Source: CAYZFD01 sp964477735
GTDB taxonomy: Bacteria > Bacteroidota > Bacteroidia > Flavobacteriales > Flavobacteriaceae
NCBI GenBank assembly: GCA_964477735.1
Contig: CAYZFD010000065.1
Coordinates: 1-7,333, forward strand
Direction of reading: 5' to 3'
DNA length: 7,333 bases
Shown here: piece after piece, positions 1 to 5,682 of the stretch
How positions within the stretch are numbered: position 1 is the first letter of the stretch
Layout: every line of letters starts with the position of its first letter
Made by a program: the position numbers and the translations under genes
Notes under the pieces: generated by a model
Told to the model about the DNA's origin: nothing
The model's database searches: none
The model's input: the letters and a program-made list of their open reading frames with translations, nothing else

Positions 1-66
1 TTAGGTTATCCAATGGGTGGCCAAGCCCTTGGAGTGATCTCAAATAACCAGTGTTTGCTTCGATAA
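1..66 (+). CDS. C-terminal tail of an unidentified upstream gene (partial)
   Basis: Reading frame 1 is open from the window edge and ends with TAA at 64-66, giving about 21 residues that end in ...SNNQCLLR. The last A of the stop is the first A of the ATG that opens the esterase gene (TAATG at 64-68), a common arrangement for translationally coupled genes. This overlap is the main reason to believe the frame; 21 residues are too few to recognise a family. Frame 3 also runs from the edge to a TAA at 45-47, and a minus-strand gene cannot be excluded, so the call is tentative. If real, the esterase belongs to an operon that begins outside the window, which would explain why no promoter is visible in front of it. 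Confidence 0.4.
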   Translation, partial: LGYPMGGQALGVISNNQCLLR

Positions 67-716
67 TGATGCAAAATTTTGAATTTATTGAGAGGCCCCC
101 AATAACCAGTCAAGAAAAACCTCCGTTGTTAGTGATGCTTCATGGTTATGGGAGCAACAAAGAAGATTTGTTTGGGTTTGCACCCATTTTACCCGATGCC
201 TTTCACATCGTTTCAATTCAAGCGCCCCACAGGATGGCTGACTTTGGATATGCTTGGTATGCCATACATTTTGACAATCAAAATGGCAAATGGTCTGATG
301 ATGCACAAGCTGTGGCTAGCAGAGATGCTTTGGCTAATTTTATTTCAGGATACACAAAACAGGTAAAGGCTGACCCCGAAAAAGTTTTTATCCTTGGTTT
401 TAGTCAAGGTGCTATTTTAGCCTACGCTCTCGCCTTCAGCTACCCCAATCTTTTTAAAGGAATCGTTGCGCTAAGCGGCTATCTAAACACCAATATTATT
501 GATAAAAAAGATGGTTCTGGATTTCCAAAAATTTATGCCTCTCATGGCGAACAAGATGTTGTTGTCCCTTTTGATTGGGCTCTTAAAACAGCAAACACCT
601 TAAACGAGTGGAATGTGAAACATATTTTTGAATCTTACCCCGTTGGACATACGGTTTCTCAGGCCAATTTTTTAGCCTTCAAACAATGGCTAGAAAGTGA
701 GCTCGAAAATATTTAA
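66..716 (+). CDS. Alpha/beta-hydrolase, phospholipase/carboxylesterase family
   Basis: Predicted soluble cytoplasmic serine esterase of 216 residues, the usual size for the phospholipase/carboxylesterase (Abhydrolase_2) family. Numbered from the ATG at 66, the oxyanion-loop motif HGYGSNKEDL lies at about residues 26-35, the nucleophile elbow GFSQG at 111-115 with Ser113, the acid Asp164 in HGEQDVVVP, and the catalytic His195 in PVGHTVS. The triad is therefore complete and in the right order. No signal peptide is visible. The true substrate cannot be read from sequence; relatives hydrolyse short acyl esters or lysophospholipids. An in-frame GTG at 51 would add five residues, but the ATG at 66 (or the next codon, 69) fits better because it overlaps the upstream stop as TAATG. 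The 3' end overlaps the convergent membrane-protein gene by 4 nt. Confidence 0.88.
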   Translation: MMQNFEFIERPPITSQEKPPLLVMLHGYGSNKEDLFGFAPILPDAFHIVSIQAPHRMADFGYAWYAIHFDNQNGKWSDDAQAVASRDALANFISGYTKQVKADPEKVFILGFSQGAILAYALAFSYPNLFKGIVALSGYLNTNIIDKKDGSGFPKIYASHGEQDVVVPFDWALKTANTLNEWNVKHIFESYPVGHTVSQANFLAFKQWLESELENI

Positions 717-1204
717 TGTTTGATTTTAGGATAAATCAGATGTGAAATAGGTTCAAATTTAATCTTGTCACCCCACTTATATTCAAGCAACATTTCTCCC
801 CAATATTCGCCATCGCTAAAATCAACCAAAACCCATTTATGATTCAACACTTTAATGTTGTTTAACATCCATGGGGTATTTGACATGTTGGCATAAGGAA
901 CAAGAGGATGACCGTTTTTTGTCTGTAATTCCCTGAGAGATTCTTCCACTTTTTGAGCCACTACTGATGCCGACTCATTATGCAACACCTCTAAGGCTTC
1001 TGCATTTCGTTGAAGCGAAAAATAACTTTCATCCTCTAGTTTGTTTTGGAGTTTTAGAATTGAATCGCGAAACATTTCAATTTTGTTGGTCTTCAAAATC
1101 AAATTTTTTGAAAGTTGATCTGTTTGACGTGTATAGCTCATATATTGCACCAAAATCAGCAAAAAGGCAAAGAGGATTAGGTAAAGGTAAATTTTTGATT
1201 TCAT
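713..1204 (-). CDS. Conserved small membrane-anchored protein of unknown function
   Basis: Protein of 163 residues with one N-terminal hydrophobic segment (about residues 5-22, after MKSK), then a charged, heptad-like helix likely to form a coiled coil (about 25-60), then a compact C-terminal domain. The C-terminal part holds the most conserved-looking stretch, NHKWVLVDFSDGEYWGEM (about 121-138). The positive N-terminus suggests the tail faces the periplasm (inference). I recall similar short proteins in Flavobacteriia but no experimental function. The ATG at 1204 is chosen because it lies 13 bp after the stop of the metallo-hydrolase gene and starts right before the membrane segment; an upstream start at 1228 would add eight residues and overlap that gene by 11 nt. 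It is probably co-transcribed with the hydrolase. No catalytic motif is visible. Confidence 0.75.
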   Translation of the reverse strand: MKSKIYLYLILFAFLLILVQYMSYTRQTDQLSKNLILKTNKIEMFRDSILKLQNKLEDESYFSLQRNAEALEVLHNESASVVAQKVEESLRELQTKNGHPLVPYANMSNTPWMLNNIKVLNHKWVLVDFSDGEYWGEMLLEYKWGDKIKFEPISHLIYPKIKH

Positions 1205-1217
1205 GATGTACTTAAAA

Positions 1218-1982
1218 TTAAATTTCAATACTTAGGTTGTCATAGGCCAAATGCACATTTTTGGGTAATTTTTTTTCAACATCTTCATGAAAACCCAATT
1301 GATGACTTATGTGGGTAAAATAAGCCCGTTTGGGCTTCAATTTTTCAACAATTTCCAAAGCCTCCTTCAGTGTAAAATGCGACTGGTGTGGCTCTTCTCT
1401 CAGCGCATTGATGACCAAAACGTCAAGGTTTTGCAATTTTTCAAGGGAAGTGTCTGGAATAAAATTCATATCTGTCAAATAAGCCATATTATGAAATCTG
1501 TAACCAAAAACTTGTAATTGATGATGCAGACCACTGATGGGCAAAACTGTGCAGCCTTTAAGATTAAAAGAATGATGGTCCATCACTTCAATTTGATCAA
1601 CAGATGGGGTGCCTGGGTATTTGTTTTGAGGGTTGAAAATATAATCAAATCGCTGACTAAGGTTGTTCAACACACGTTTGTGTGCATATATAGGAATTGG
1701 GCCTTGTTTAAAAAAAAATGGACGGATATCATCTAATCCAGCCGTATGATCGGCGTGTTCGTGGGTGAACAAAATACCATCAATGTGACGGCATCCAACA
1801 CGAAGCATTTGTTGTCGAAAATCTGGGCCACAATCAATCACATAGTTGGCATTTGGCCAGCTTACCAAAACAGAGACTCTGAGGCGTTTATCTTTTGGAT
1901 CTTGACTTAAACAAACGGGGTGGTCACTCCCAATAATTGGAATACCTTGCGAAGTTCCAGTCCCTAAAAAGGTGAGTTTCAT
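1218..1982 (-). CDS. Metallo-beta-lactamase-fold hydrolase, PhnP-like
   Basis: Predicted cytoplasmic metal-dependent hydrolase of 254 residues. The N-terminus MKLTFLGTGTSQGIP is the typical first strand and glycine-rich turn of the PhnP/RNase Z-like branch. The metal motif HxHxDH is present as THEHADHT (His74, His76, Asp78, His79). Further ligand candidates are His153 or His154 in GLHHQL, Asp171 in YLTDMN, and His224 or His227 in THISH. Relatives act on phosphodiesters (PhnP splits cyclic phosphoribosyl phosphate), but no phn genes are nearby, so I give no gene symbol and regard the substrate as unknown. The ATG at 1982 is used because it starts exactly at the conserved first strand; an upstream TTG at 2021 would add 13 unrelated residues and cover a likely promoter. 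It is the first gene of a minus-strand pair with the membrane-anchored protein. Confidence 0.88.
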   Translation of the reverse strand: MKLTFLGTGTSQGIPIIGSDHPVCLSQDPKDKRLRVSVLVSWPNANYVIDCGPDFRQQMLRVGCRHIDGILFTHEHADHTAGLDDIRPFFFKQGPIPIYAHKRVLNNLSQRFDYIFNPQNKYPGTPSVDQIEVMDHHSFNLKGCTVLPISGLHHQLQVFGYRFHNMAYLTDMNFIPDTSLEKLQNLDVLVINALREEPHQSHFTLKEALEIVEKLKPKRAYFTHISHQLGFHEDVEKKLPKNVHLAYDNLSIEI

Positions 1983-1990
1983 GAGCCAAC

Positions 1991-2021
1991 CAAAAATAGG
2001 CAAGTTAATGTTTGCATCCAA
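1991..2021 (-). promoter_or_regulatory. Candidate Bacteroidota promoter for the metallo-hydrolase operon
   Basis: Read on the minus strand, TTG (2021-2019) is followed after 20 nt by TATTTTTG (1998-1991), which matches the Bacteroidota consensus TTG-N17-23-TAnnTTTG. It is the only such match in the gap. The predicted transcription start would fall only a few bases before the ATG at 1982, so the mRNA would have almost no leader. That is unusual and lowers confidence. Confidence 0.4.
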
Positions 2022-2078
2022 TAGATAAATGTTTATTTAGATTTGTAAGTTTGCGTTATTGATTTTGAAATGAAAACT

Positions 2079-2094
2079 AATTATTTTAATAATT
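2079..2094. repeat. Perfect 7-bp inverted repeat in a divergent promoter gap
   Basis: AATTATT (2079-2085) and AATAATT (2088-2094) are perfect reverse complements around a TT centre. The site lies between the divergent metallo-hydrolase and 477-aa protein genes, where an operator could act on either. The repeat is made only of A and T in AT-rich DNA, so chance is a fair explanation. Confidence 0.3.
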
Positions 2095-2148
2095 TCGTAA
2101 AAAAAAAATTGATTTGCCTAAAAATTAAAATAATATCTAAAAACTTAC

Positions 2149-2156
2149 TACTTTTG
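2149..2156 (+). promoter_or_regulatory. Candidate -7 box for the 477-aa protein gene
   Basis: TACTTTTG matches the Bacteroidota -7 element TAnnTTTG and ends 22 nt before the ATG at 2179, giving an expected leader of roughly 16 nt. No TTG sits at the expected distance upstream (only AT-rich DNA), so the -33 element is missing or degenerate. Confidence 0.4.
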
Positions 2157-2178
2157 AATGAAAATTTTGCAATAAGTC

Positions 2179-3612
2179 ATGACAGTTCATTTGCCCGGAG
2201 ATCAACCCTTTGAAAACAAACCCTCCCTAGAAGCCAAAGCGCTTCGCGTTAACCTCAACCAATATATTTACGGAACTTTTGCAGAAATTGGCGCAGGCCA
2301 AGAAGTTGCCCGACATTTTTTTAGATGCGGTGGCGCTTCAGGAACCATCGCCAAAACCATTAGTGCTTATGACAAGCATTTTAGTGATGCTATTTACGGT
2401 GAAGAAAATGATAAGCGCTATGTGTCTGAGTCTAGATTAAGAAAAATGCTAGACCACGAGATGGAACTGCTAGAAAAAAGGATGGATCGCAACGAACATC
2501 CTAACAAAATGTTTTTCACATTTGCCAATACTGTCGCCACGATCGATTTCGCCAAAAAATATAAGGGACATGGCTGGATGGGCGTTCGATTTCAGGCTGC
2601 TCCCAACCAACCTTACAGCGAAGTGGTCATCCACATGCGTTTTCATGAAATGGATGCACTTTCACAACAAGAGTCGGTTGGCATAGTTGGCGTCAATTTG
2701 GTCTATGGCGCTTTCTATCATCATAACGAACCTAGAAAATTGTTGCGCTACCTCTACGACCACGTGGATCAAGACGCCATAGAGATTGATACCATTAATT
2801 TTTCGGGACCATTATTCGAAGAAGTCGATAACCGCTTAATGAGCTTGGATTTGGTGAAAAACGGCATGACCGAAGCTGTAATGTTCGGCCCCGATGGCAA
2901 TAACGTTCTTCCGGCTAGAATACTCTATAAAAAAAATATATTGGCCCTAAGAGGAAGCTTTAGACCGGTCACCAAAGTGAATATGGACATGTATCAAAAA
3001 TCCTATGATATCATGACCACAGTGGAGGGCGTTAATCCTGATAAGACGATTGTTGTTTTCGAAATCACCCTCTCTAACCTAATGTCCACTGGGCAAATTG
3101 ACGAGCAAGACTTTATGGATCGAGCAAGGCTGTTGTGCTCCCTAGGGCAAACGGTTATGATATCAAATTTCAAAGAATATTACCGATTGGTAGAATATTT
3201 TTCTAATTACACCAATGAAAAAACAATTCTAAGCATGGGAGTAAACAATTTGGTTGAAATATTTGATGAAAAATATTATCGACACCTAAGCGGAGGCATT
3301 TTAGAGGCATTTGGAAAATTATTCTTCAAAAATATTCAGGTTTATTTATATCCGATGAAAGACCCAAAAACAGGAGCCATCATCGATAGCAACACCCTAA
3401 AAGTGAGCCCTAGAATGAAGGAACTTTATAAGTTTTTCAAATACAACAACAAGGTTATAGACATTATAGATTATGATGTCAAGAGTCTAGATATTTTTTC
3501 CAGAACCATACTATCTATGATTGCCAACCAAGAACATGGTTGGGAAGAAATGTTGCCAAAAGGAATTGCCGATGTGATTATCGATAAAAAGCTCTTTGGC
3601 TACACCCGCTAA
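2179..3612 (+). CDS. Conserved soluble protein of unknown function, 477 aa
   Basis: Large cytoplasmic protein with no signal peptide, membrane segment or familiar catalytic motif. Blocks that look conserved are YGTFAEIGAGQEVARHFF (31-48), HGWMGVRFQ (131-139), GVNLVYGAFY (171-180), FGPDGNNV (236-243), RGSFRPVT (258-265), EITLSNL (295-301), MISNFKEYYRL (327-337), FDEKYY (362-367) and GGILEAFGKLF (372-382). I recall close full-length relatives in several bacterial phyla, listed as hypothetical or under names such as TonB-dependent receptor or nicotinate-nucleotide adenylyltransferase. Neither name fits: there is no plug or beta-barrel pattern, no export signal and no (H/T)xGH nucleotidyltransferase motif. 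It is transcribed alone and ends in a 4-nt overlap with convergent bcp. The ATG at 2179 is the only start consistent with the nearby -7 box. Existence as a gene is very likely; function is unknown. Confidence 0.9.
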   Translation: MTVHLPGDQPFENKPSLEAKALRVNLNQYIYGTFAEIGAGQEVARHFFRCGGASGTIAKTISAYDKHFSDAIYGEENDKRYVSESRLRKMLDHEMELLEKRMDRNEHPNKMFFTFANTVATIDFAKKYKGHGWMGVRFQAAPNQPYSEVVIHMRFHEMDALSQQESVGIVGVNLVYGAFYHHNEPRKLLRYLYDHVDQDAIEIDTINFSGPLFEEVDNRLMSLDLVKNGMTEAVMFGPDGNNVLPARILYKKNILALRGSFRPVTKVNMDMYQKSYDIMTTVEGVNPDKTIVVFEITLSNLMSTGQIDEQDFMDRARLLCSLGQTVMISNFKEYYRLVEYFSNYTNEKTILSMGVNNLVEIFDEKYYRHLSGGILEAFGKLFFKNIQVYLYPMKDPKTGAIIDSNTLKVSPRMKELYKFFKYNNKVIDIIDYDVKSLDIFSRTILSMIANQEHGWEEMLPKGIADVIIDKKLFGYTR

Positions 3613-4067
3613 TTAGAGTCTAGAATTTGAGCTGCGTGATCTTTGGTTTTTACTTTATCAATCACTCGCTCTACAACTCCTTTCTCGTCGATGATAAAAG
3701 TCATACGATGAATGCCGTCATAAGTTTTTCCCATAAACTGTTTGGGACCCCATACGCCAAAAATGTCAATAACTTCTCTGTTTTCATCGGCTAACAACTG
3801 AAATGGGAACTCAAATTTGTTAGCAAAATTGGCTTGTTTAGCGACCGAATCAGCACTAACTCCCAGAAGTGAATATCCTGCATTTTGCAACTCTTTATAA
3901 TGATCCCTTAGGTTGCAACCCTCTAATGTGCAGCCTGGAGTATTGGCTTTGGGATAGAAAAAGACTACGAGCTTTTTACCCTTAAAATCAGAAAGTGAGA
4001 CGGGAGAACCCAAGTGATCTTGAACAGTGAATTGAGGAACTTTATCCCCTTTTTTAAGTGTTTTCAT
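3609..4067 (-). CDS. bcp: Thioredoxin-dependent thiol peroxidase (peroxiredoxin, Bcp/PrxQ type)
   Basis: Cytoplasmic peroxiredoxin that reduces hydrogen peroxide and organic hydroperoxides with electrons from thioredoxin. From the ATG at 4067 it has 152 residues, the normal family length. The active site YPKANTPGCTLEGCNLRD carries the peroxidatic Cys46 and, four residues on, the resolving Cys51, the arrangement of the atypical two-cysteine Bcp class. The usual Thr (TPGCT) and the Arg in GIHRMTFIID are present, and the C-terminal FGVWGPKQFMGKTYDG block is characteristic. A second ATG at 4076 would add MNA; the shorter form is preferred because family members begin MxxLKxGDKxPxF. Only 34 bp separate this start from divergent nth, so the promoters must overlap each other or the coding ends. 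The best upstream -7 candidate for bcp (TATATTTT, minus strand 4096-4089) has one mismatch. Confidence 0.95.
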   Translation of the reverse strand: MKTLKKGDKVPQFTVQDHLGSPVSLSDFKGKKLVVFFYPKANTPGCTLEGCNLRDHYKELQNAGYSLLGVSADSVAKQANFANKFEFPFQLLADENREVIDIFGVWGPKQFMGKTYDGIHRMTFIIDEKGVVERVIDKVKTKDHAAQILDSN

Positions 4068-4077
4068 AGCATTCATT

Positions 4078-4085
4078 TATTTTTG
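4078..4085 (+). promoter_or_regulatory. Candidate -7 box for nth
   Basis: TATTTTTG matches the Bacteroidota -7 element TAnnTTTG exactly and sits 16 nt before the TTG start at 4102. The expected -33 TTG is not present; GTG at 4058-4060, with 17-nt spacing, is the closest. If correct, the nth promoter overlaps the 5' end of divergent bcp. Confidence 0.4.
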
Positions 4086-4101
4086 TTAAAAATATAAAAA
4101 A

Positions 4102-4746
4102 TTGAAAAAGAGAGAAAAAGCCGAATTTATCATGCAAACCCTTGATTTGCTTTATCCTGAAATTCCGATTCCTCTCGACCATAAAGATCCCTACACCTTG
4201 CTCATTGCCGTCTTGTTGTCTGCTCAAAGCACAGATGTTCGAGTTAACCAAATCACTCCGCTCCTTTTTGCAAAAGCCGACAATCCCTATGATATGATAA
4301 AGTTAACTGTCGAACAGATCCGCGAAATCATTAAACCAGTTGGACTTTCTCCGATGAAATCCAAGGGCATTCATGGGCTTTCTCAAATCCTCATTGAAAA
4401 ACACCAGGGTCAGGTTCCGGCTAGCTTTGAAACTCTAGAAGAGTTGCCCGCAGTTGGCCATAAAACAGCCAGCGTGGTGATGTCACAAGCTTTTGGAATT
4501 CCTGCATTCCCTGTGGACACCCACATTCATCGATTGATGTATAGGTGGGGTTTATCGAACGGAAAAAATGTGGTGCAAACAGAAAAAGATGCGAAACGTT
4601 TGTTTCCAAAAAGCCATTGGAATCGACTACATCTTCAGATCATTTGGTATGGACGCGAGTATTCACCAGCAAGAGGGTGGGATATCAACAAAGATATCAT
4701 TACCCAAAAAATTGGTCGCAAATCAATCCTAAAAAAACTGATTTAG
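4102..4746 (+). CDS. nth: Endonuclease III family DNA glycosylase/AP lyase lacking the Fe-S cluster
   Basis: Base-excision repair enzyme that removes oxidised pyrimidines and cuts the abasic site. The 214 residues show the family order: LLSAQSTDVRVNQ (38-50), the helix-hairpin-helix LPAVGHKTASVV (115-126) with catalytic Lys121, and VDTHIHRL (138-145) with catalytic Asp139. The C-terminal loop that normally carries C-x6-C-x2-C-x5-C for a 4Fe-4S cluster instead reads YGREYSPARGWDINKDII, and the whole protein has no cysteine. I recall the same YGREYSPARGW ending in other Bacteroidota Nth proteins, so this is probably a lineage variant rather than damage. The start is a TTG at 4102, chosen because it restores the first helix (KKREKAEFIMQTL) seen in relatives; the first ATG (4132) would drop ten residues. 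The upstream DNA is A-rich with no Shine-Dalgarno site. Confidence 0.92.
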   Translation: MKKREKAEFIMQTLDLLYPEIPIPLDHKDPYTLLIAVLLSAQSTDVRVNQITPLLFAKADNPYDMIKLTVEQIREIIKPVGLSPMKSKGIHGLSQILIEKHQGQVPASFETLEELPAVGHKTASVVMSQAFGIPAFPVDTHIHRLMYRWGLSNGKNVVQTEKDAKRLFPKSHWNRLHLQIIWYGREYSPARGWDINKDIITQKIGRKSILKKLI

Positions 4747-4881
4747 TTTAAATTCATCAAGCTTTTTGGCCCTGTAGATGGTGCTAGGACAAACAATGAA
4801 CGTGCATACATCTTCAAAAAATTGAGAGTTGCTTTTTTGGGTTTTAAACTTTGTTTATTGAGTGGGTTTGCGTAGAGTTTT

Positions 4882-4918
4882 GGCATACGTTATTGTGTTT
4901 AAATTTTTAACGTAAGCC
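4882..4918. repeat. Imperfect 11-bp inverted repeat between nth and the sigma gene
   Basis: GGCATACGTTA (4882-4892) and TAACGTAAGCC (4908-4918) pair at 10 of 11 positions around a 15-nt loop, and flanking TTTT and AAAA can extend the stem past a one-base bulge. The rest of the 180-bp gap (4747-4926) shows no gene or clear terminator. Because neither strand has a U-tract after the stem, this is not a standard intrinsic terminator. It could be a weak mRNA 3'-end hairpin for the convergent genes or a protein-binding site. Confidence 0.5.
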
Positions 4919-4926
4919 TAAAAACA

Positions 4927-5508
4927 TTATTGCACCAACTGAATATTTTTTTCTTTTATCAATTTGCGAAGATTGATCACAGCGTAGCGCATTCTTCCAA
5001 GTGCAGTATTGATGCTCACTCCAGTAGCTTCTGCAATTTCCTTAAAACTCATCTCTTTAAAAATTCGCATAAAAAGCACTTCATGCTGTTCTGCAGGTAA
5101 CGTATCGATCATGCTTCTTAAATCAGCCTGAATCTGATCGTCAATCAAAATAGATTCAATGTCTTTTGAGGGTTCGCAAACTTGAGAAAAAATATCAAAG
5201 TCATCTCGGTTGTCATATTTAGGCATTCTTTTGTTTCGACGAAAGTGATCGATCACCAAATTGTGAGCAATGCGCATAATCCACGGCAGAAACTTACCTT
5301 CTTCATTATAATTTCCCAAGTTAAGGGTCTGAATCGCCTTAATAAAGGTGTCCTGAAAAATGTCATCAGCAATGTCTTTATCGTAAACTTTTGAATAAAT
5401 AAAAGCAAACAAACGTTGTTGGTGTTTCTCTAATAAAACATCGAAAGAAGAAGAATTCCCTTTAAGATAGGAACGTATCAAATCCGCATCAGAATAAGTG
5501 TTATTCAT
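4927..5508 (-). CDS. ECF-type sigma-70 family RNA polymerase sigma factor
   Basis: Group 4 (ECF-like) sigma factor of 193 residues with only regions 2 and 4. Region 2 covers about residues 25-92, including ADDIFQDTFIKA (47-58) of region 2.2 and FLPWIMRIAHNLVIDHFRR (73-91) of regions 2.3-2.4. After a linker comes region 4 (about 130-186) with the helix-turn-helix MSFKEIAEATGVSINTALGR (153-172) that reads the -35 element. NYNEEGKFLPW and SINTALGRMRYA are typical of Bacteroidota ECF factors. No anti-sigma factor gene adjoins it: downstream is convergent nth, upstream is divergent uvrA. It may therefore be controlled by expression level or by a partner elsewhere. The ATG at 5508 is chosen over a TTG at 5517, which would add three residues. 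The regulon cannot be inferred from sequence. Confidence 0.93.
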   Translation of the reverse strand: MNNTYSDADLIRSYLKGNSSSFDVLLEKHQQRLFAFIYSKVYDKDIADDIFQDTFIKAIQTLNLGNYNEEGKFLPWIMRIAHNLVIDHFRRNKRMPKYDNRDDFDIFSQVCEPSKDIESILIDDQIQADLRSMIDTLPAEQHEVLFMRIFKEMSFKEIAEATGVSINTALGRMRYAVINLRKLIKEKNIQLVQ

Positions 5509-5525
5509 AGTAAACAATTTTAGAG

Positions 5526-5537
5526 GCTACAAGTAGC
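5526..5537. repeat. Small perfect inverted repeat in the sigma-gene leader
   Basis: GCTAC (5526-5530) and GTAGC (5533-5537) are perfect reverse complements around AA. The site lies in the predicted leader of the sigma mRNA, 18 bp before its ATG. It is short, so an operator or leader role is only a possibility. Confidence 0.3.
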
Positions 5538-5593
5538 TGTTGGTTTTGGTCTAAAAAAGTATAACTATGCTATAAGCGGTTGATTTAATAATT

Positions 5594-5621
5594 CAAATAT
5601 ATAAATTTCCATTTAAATCAA
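5594..5621 (-). promoter_or_regulatory. Bacteroidota-type promoter for the sigma factor gene
   Basis: On the minus strand TTG (5621-5619) is followed after 17 nt by TATATTTG (5601-5594), a full match to TTG-N17-23-TAnnTTTG. Transcription should start near 5588, leaving a leader of about 80 nt before the ATG at 5508. This is the best promoter match in the window, and it lies in the gap shared with divergent uvrA. Confidence 0.6.
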
Positions 5622-5672
5622 AAAAATTAAAACATTTTTTGGGGTTCGTGTAAAAAATAATCAGCGTTGAAG

Positions 5673-5680
5673 TATCTTTA
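5673..5680 (+). promoter_or_regulatory. Weak candidate -7 box for uvrA
   Basis: TATCTTTA differs from TAnnTTTG at the last base and lies 22 nt before the GTG start. No TTG is found 17-23 nt further upstream. It is the best candidate in the gap but a poor one. Confidence 0.2.
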
Positions 5681-5682
5681 AA

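Noticed and set aside
967..1736. Plus-strand ORFs of 72-79 residues opposite the membrane-protein and metallo-hydrolase genes
   Set aside because: They are antisense to convincing coding sequence and show no family resemblance.
2099..2108. Run of ten A residues in the divergent promoter gap
   Set aside because: A-tracts are common in AT-rich intergenic DNA. It may help DNA bending, but it is not distinctive enough to call as a feature.
2070..2210. Small plus-strand ORF starting at ATG 2070 in the gap before the 477-aa gene
   Set aside because: It is a low-complexity lysine/asparagine/leucine-rich peptide that overlaps the 477-aa gene in another frame and covers its likely promoter. It looks like a chance reading of AT-rich DNA.
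4054..4251. Minus-strand 65-residue ORF antisense to the start of nth and overlapping bcp
   Set aside because: It lies opposite the conserved N-terminal coding region of nth and shows no domain; it is a shadow frame.
4747..4881. Possible intrinsic terminator after nth, including the T-run near 4832-4840
   Set aside because: No GC-rich stem precedes the T-run; only three-base-pair matches could be found.
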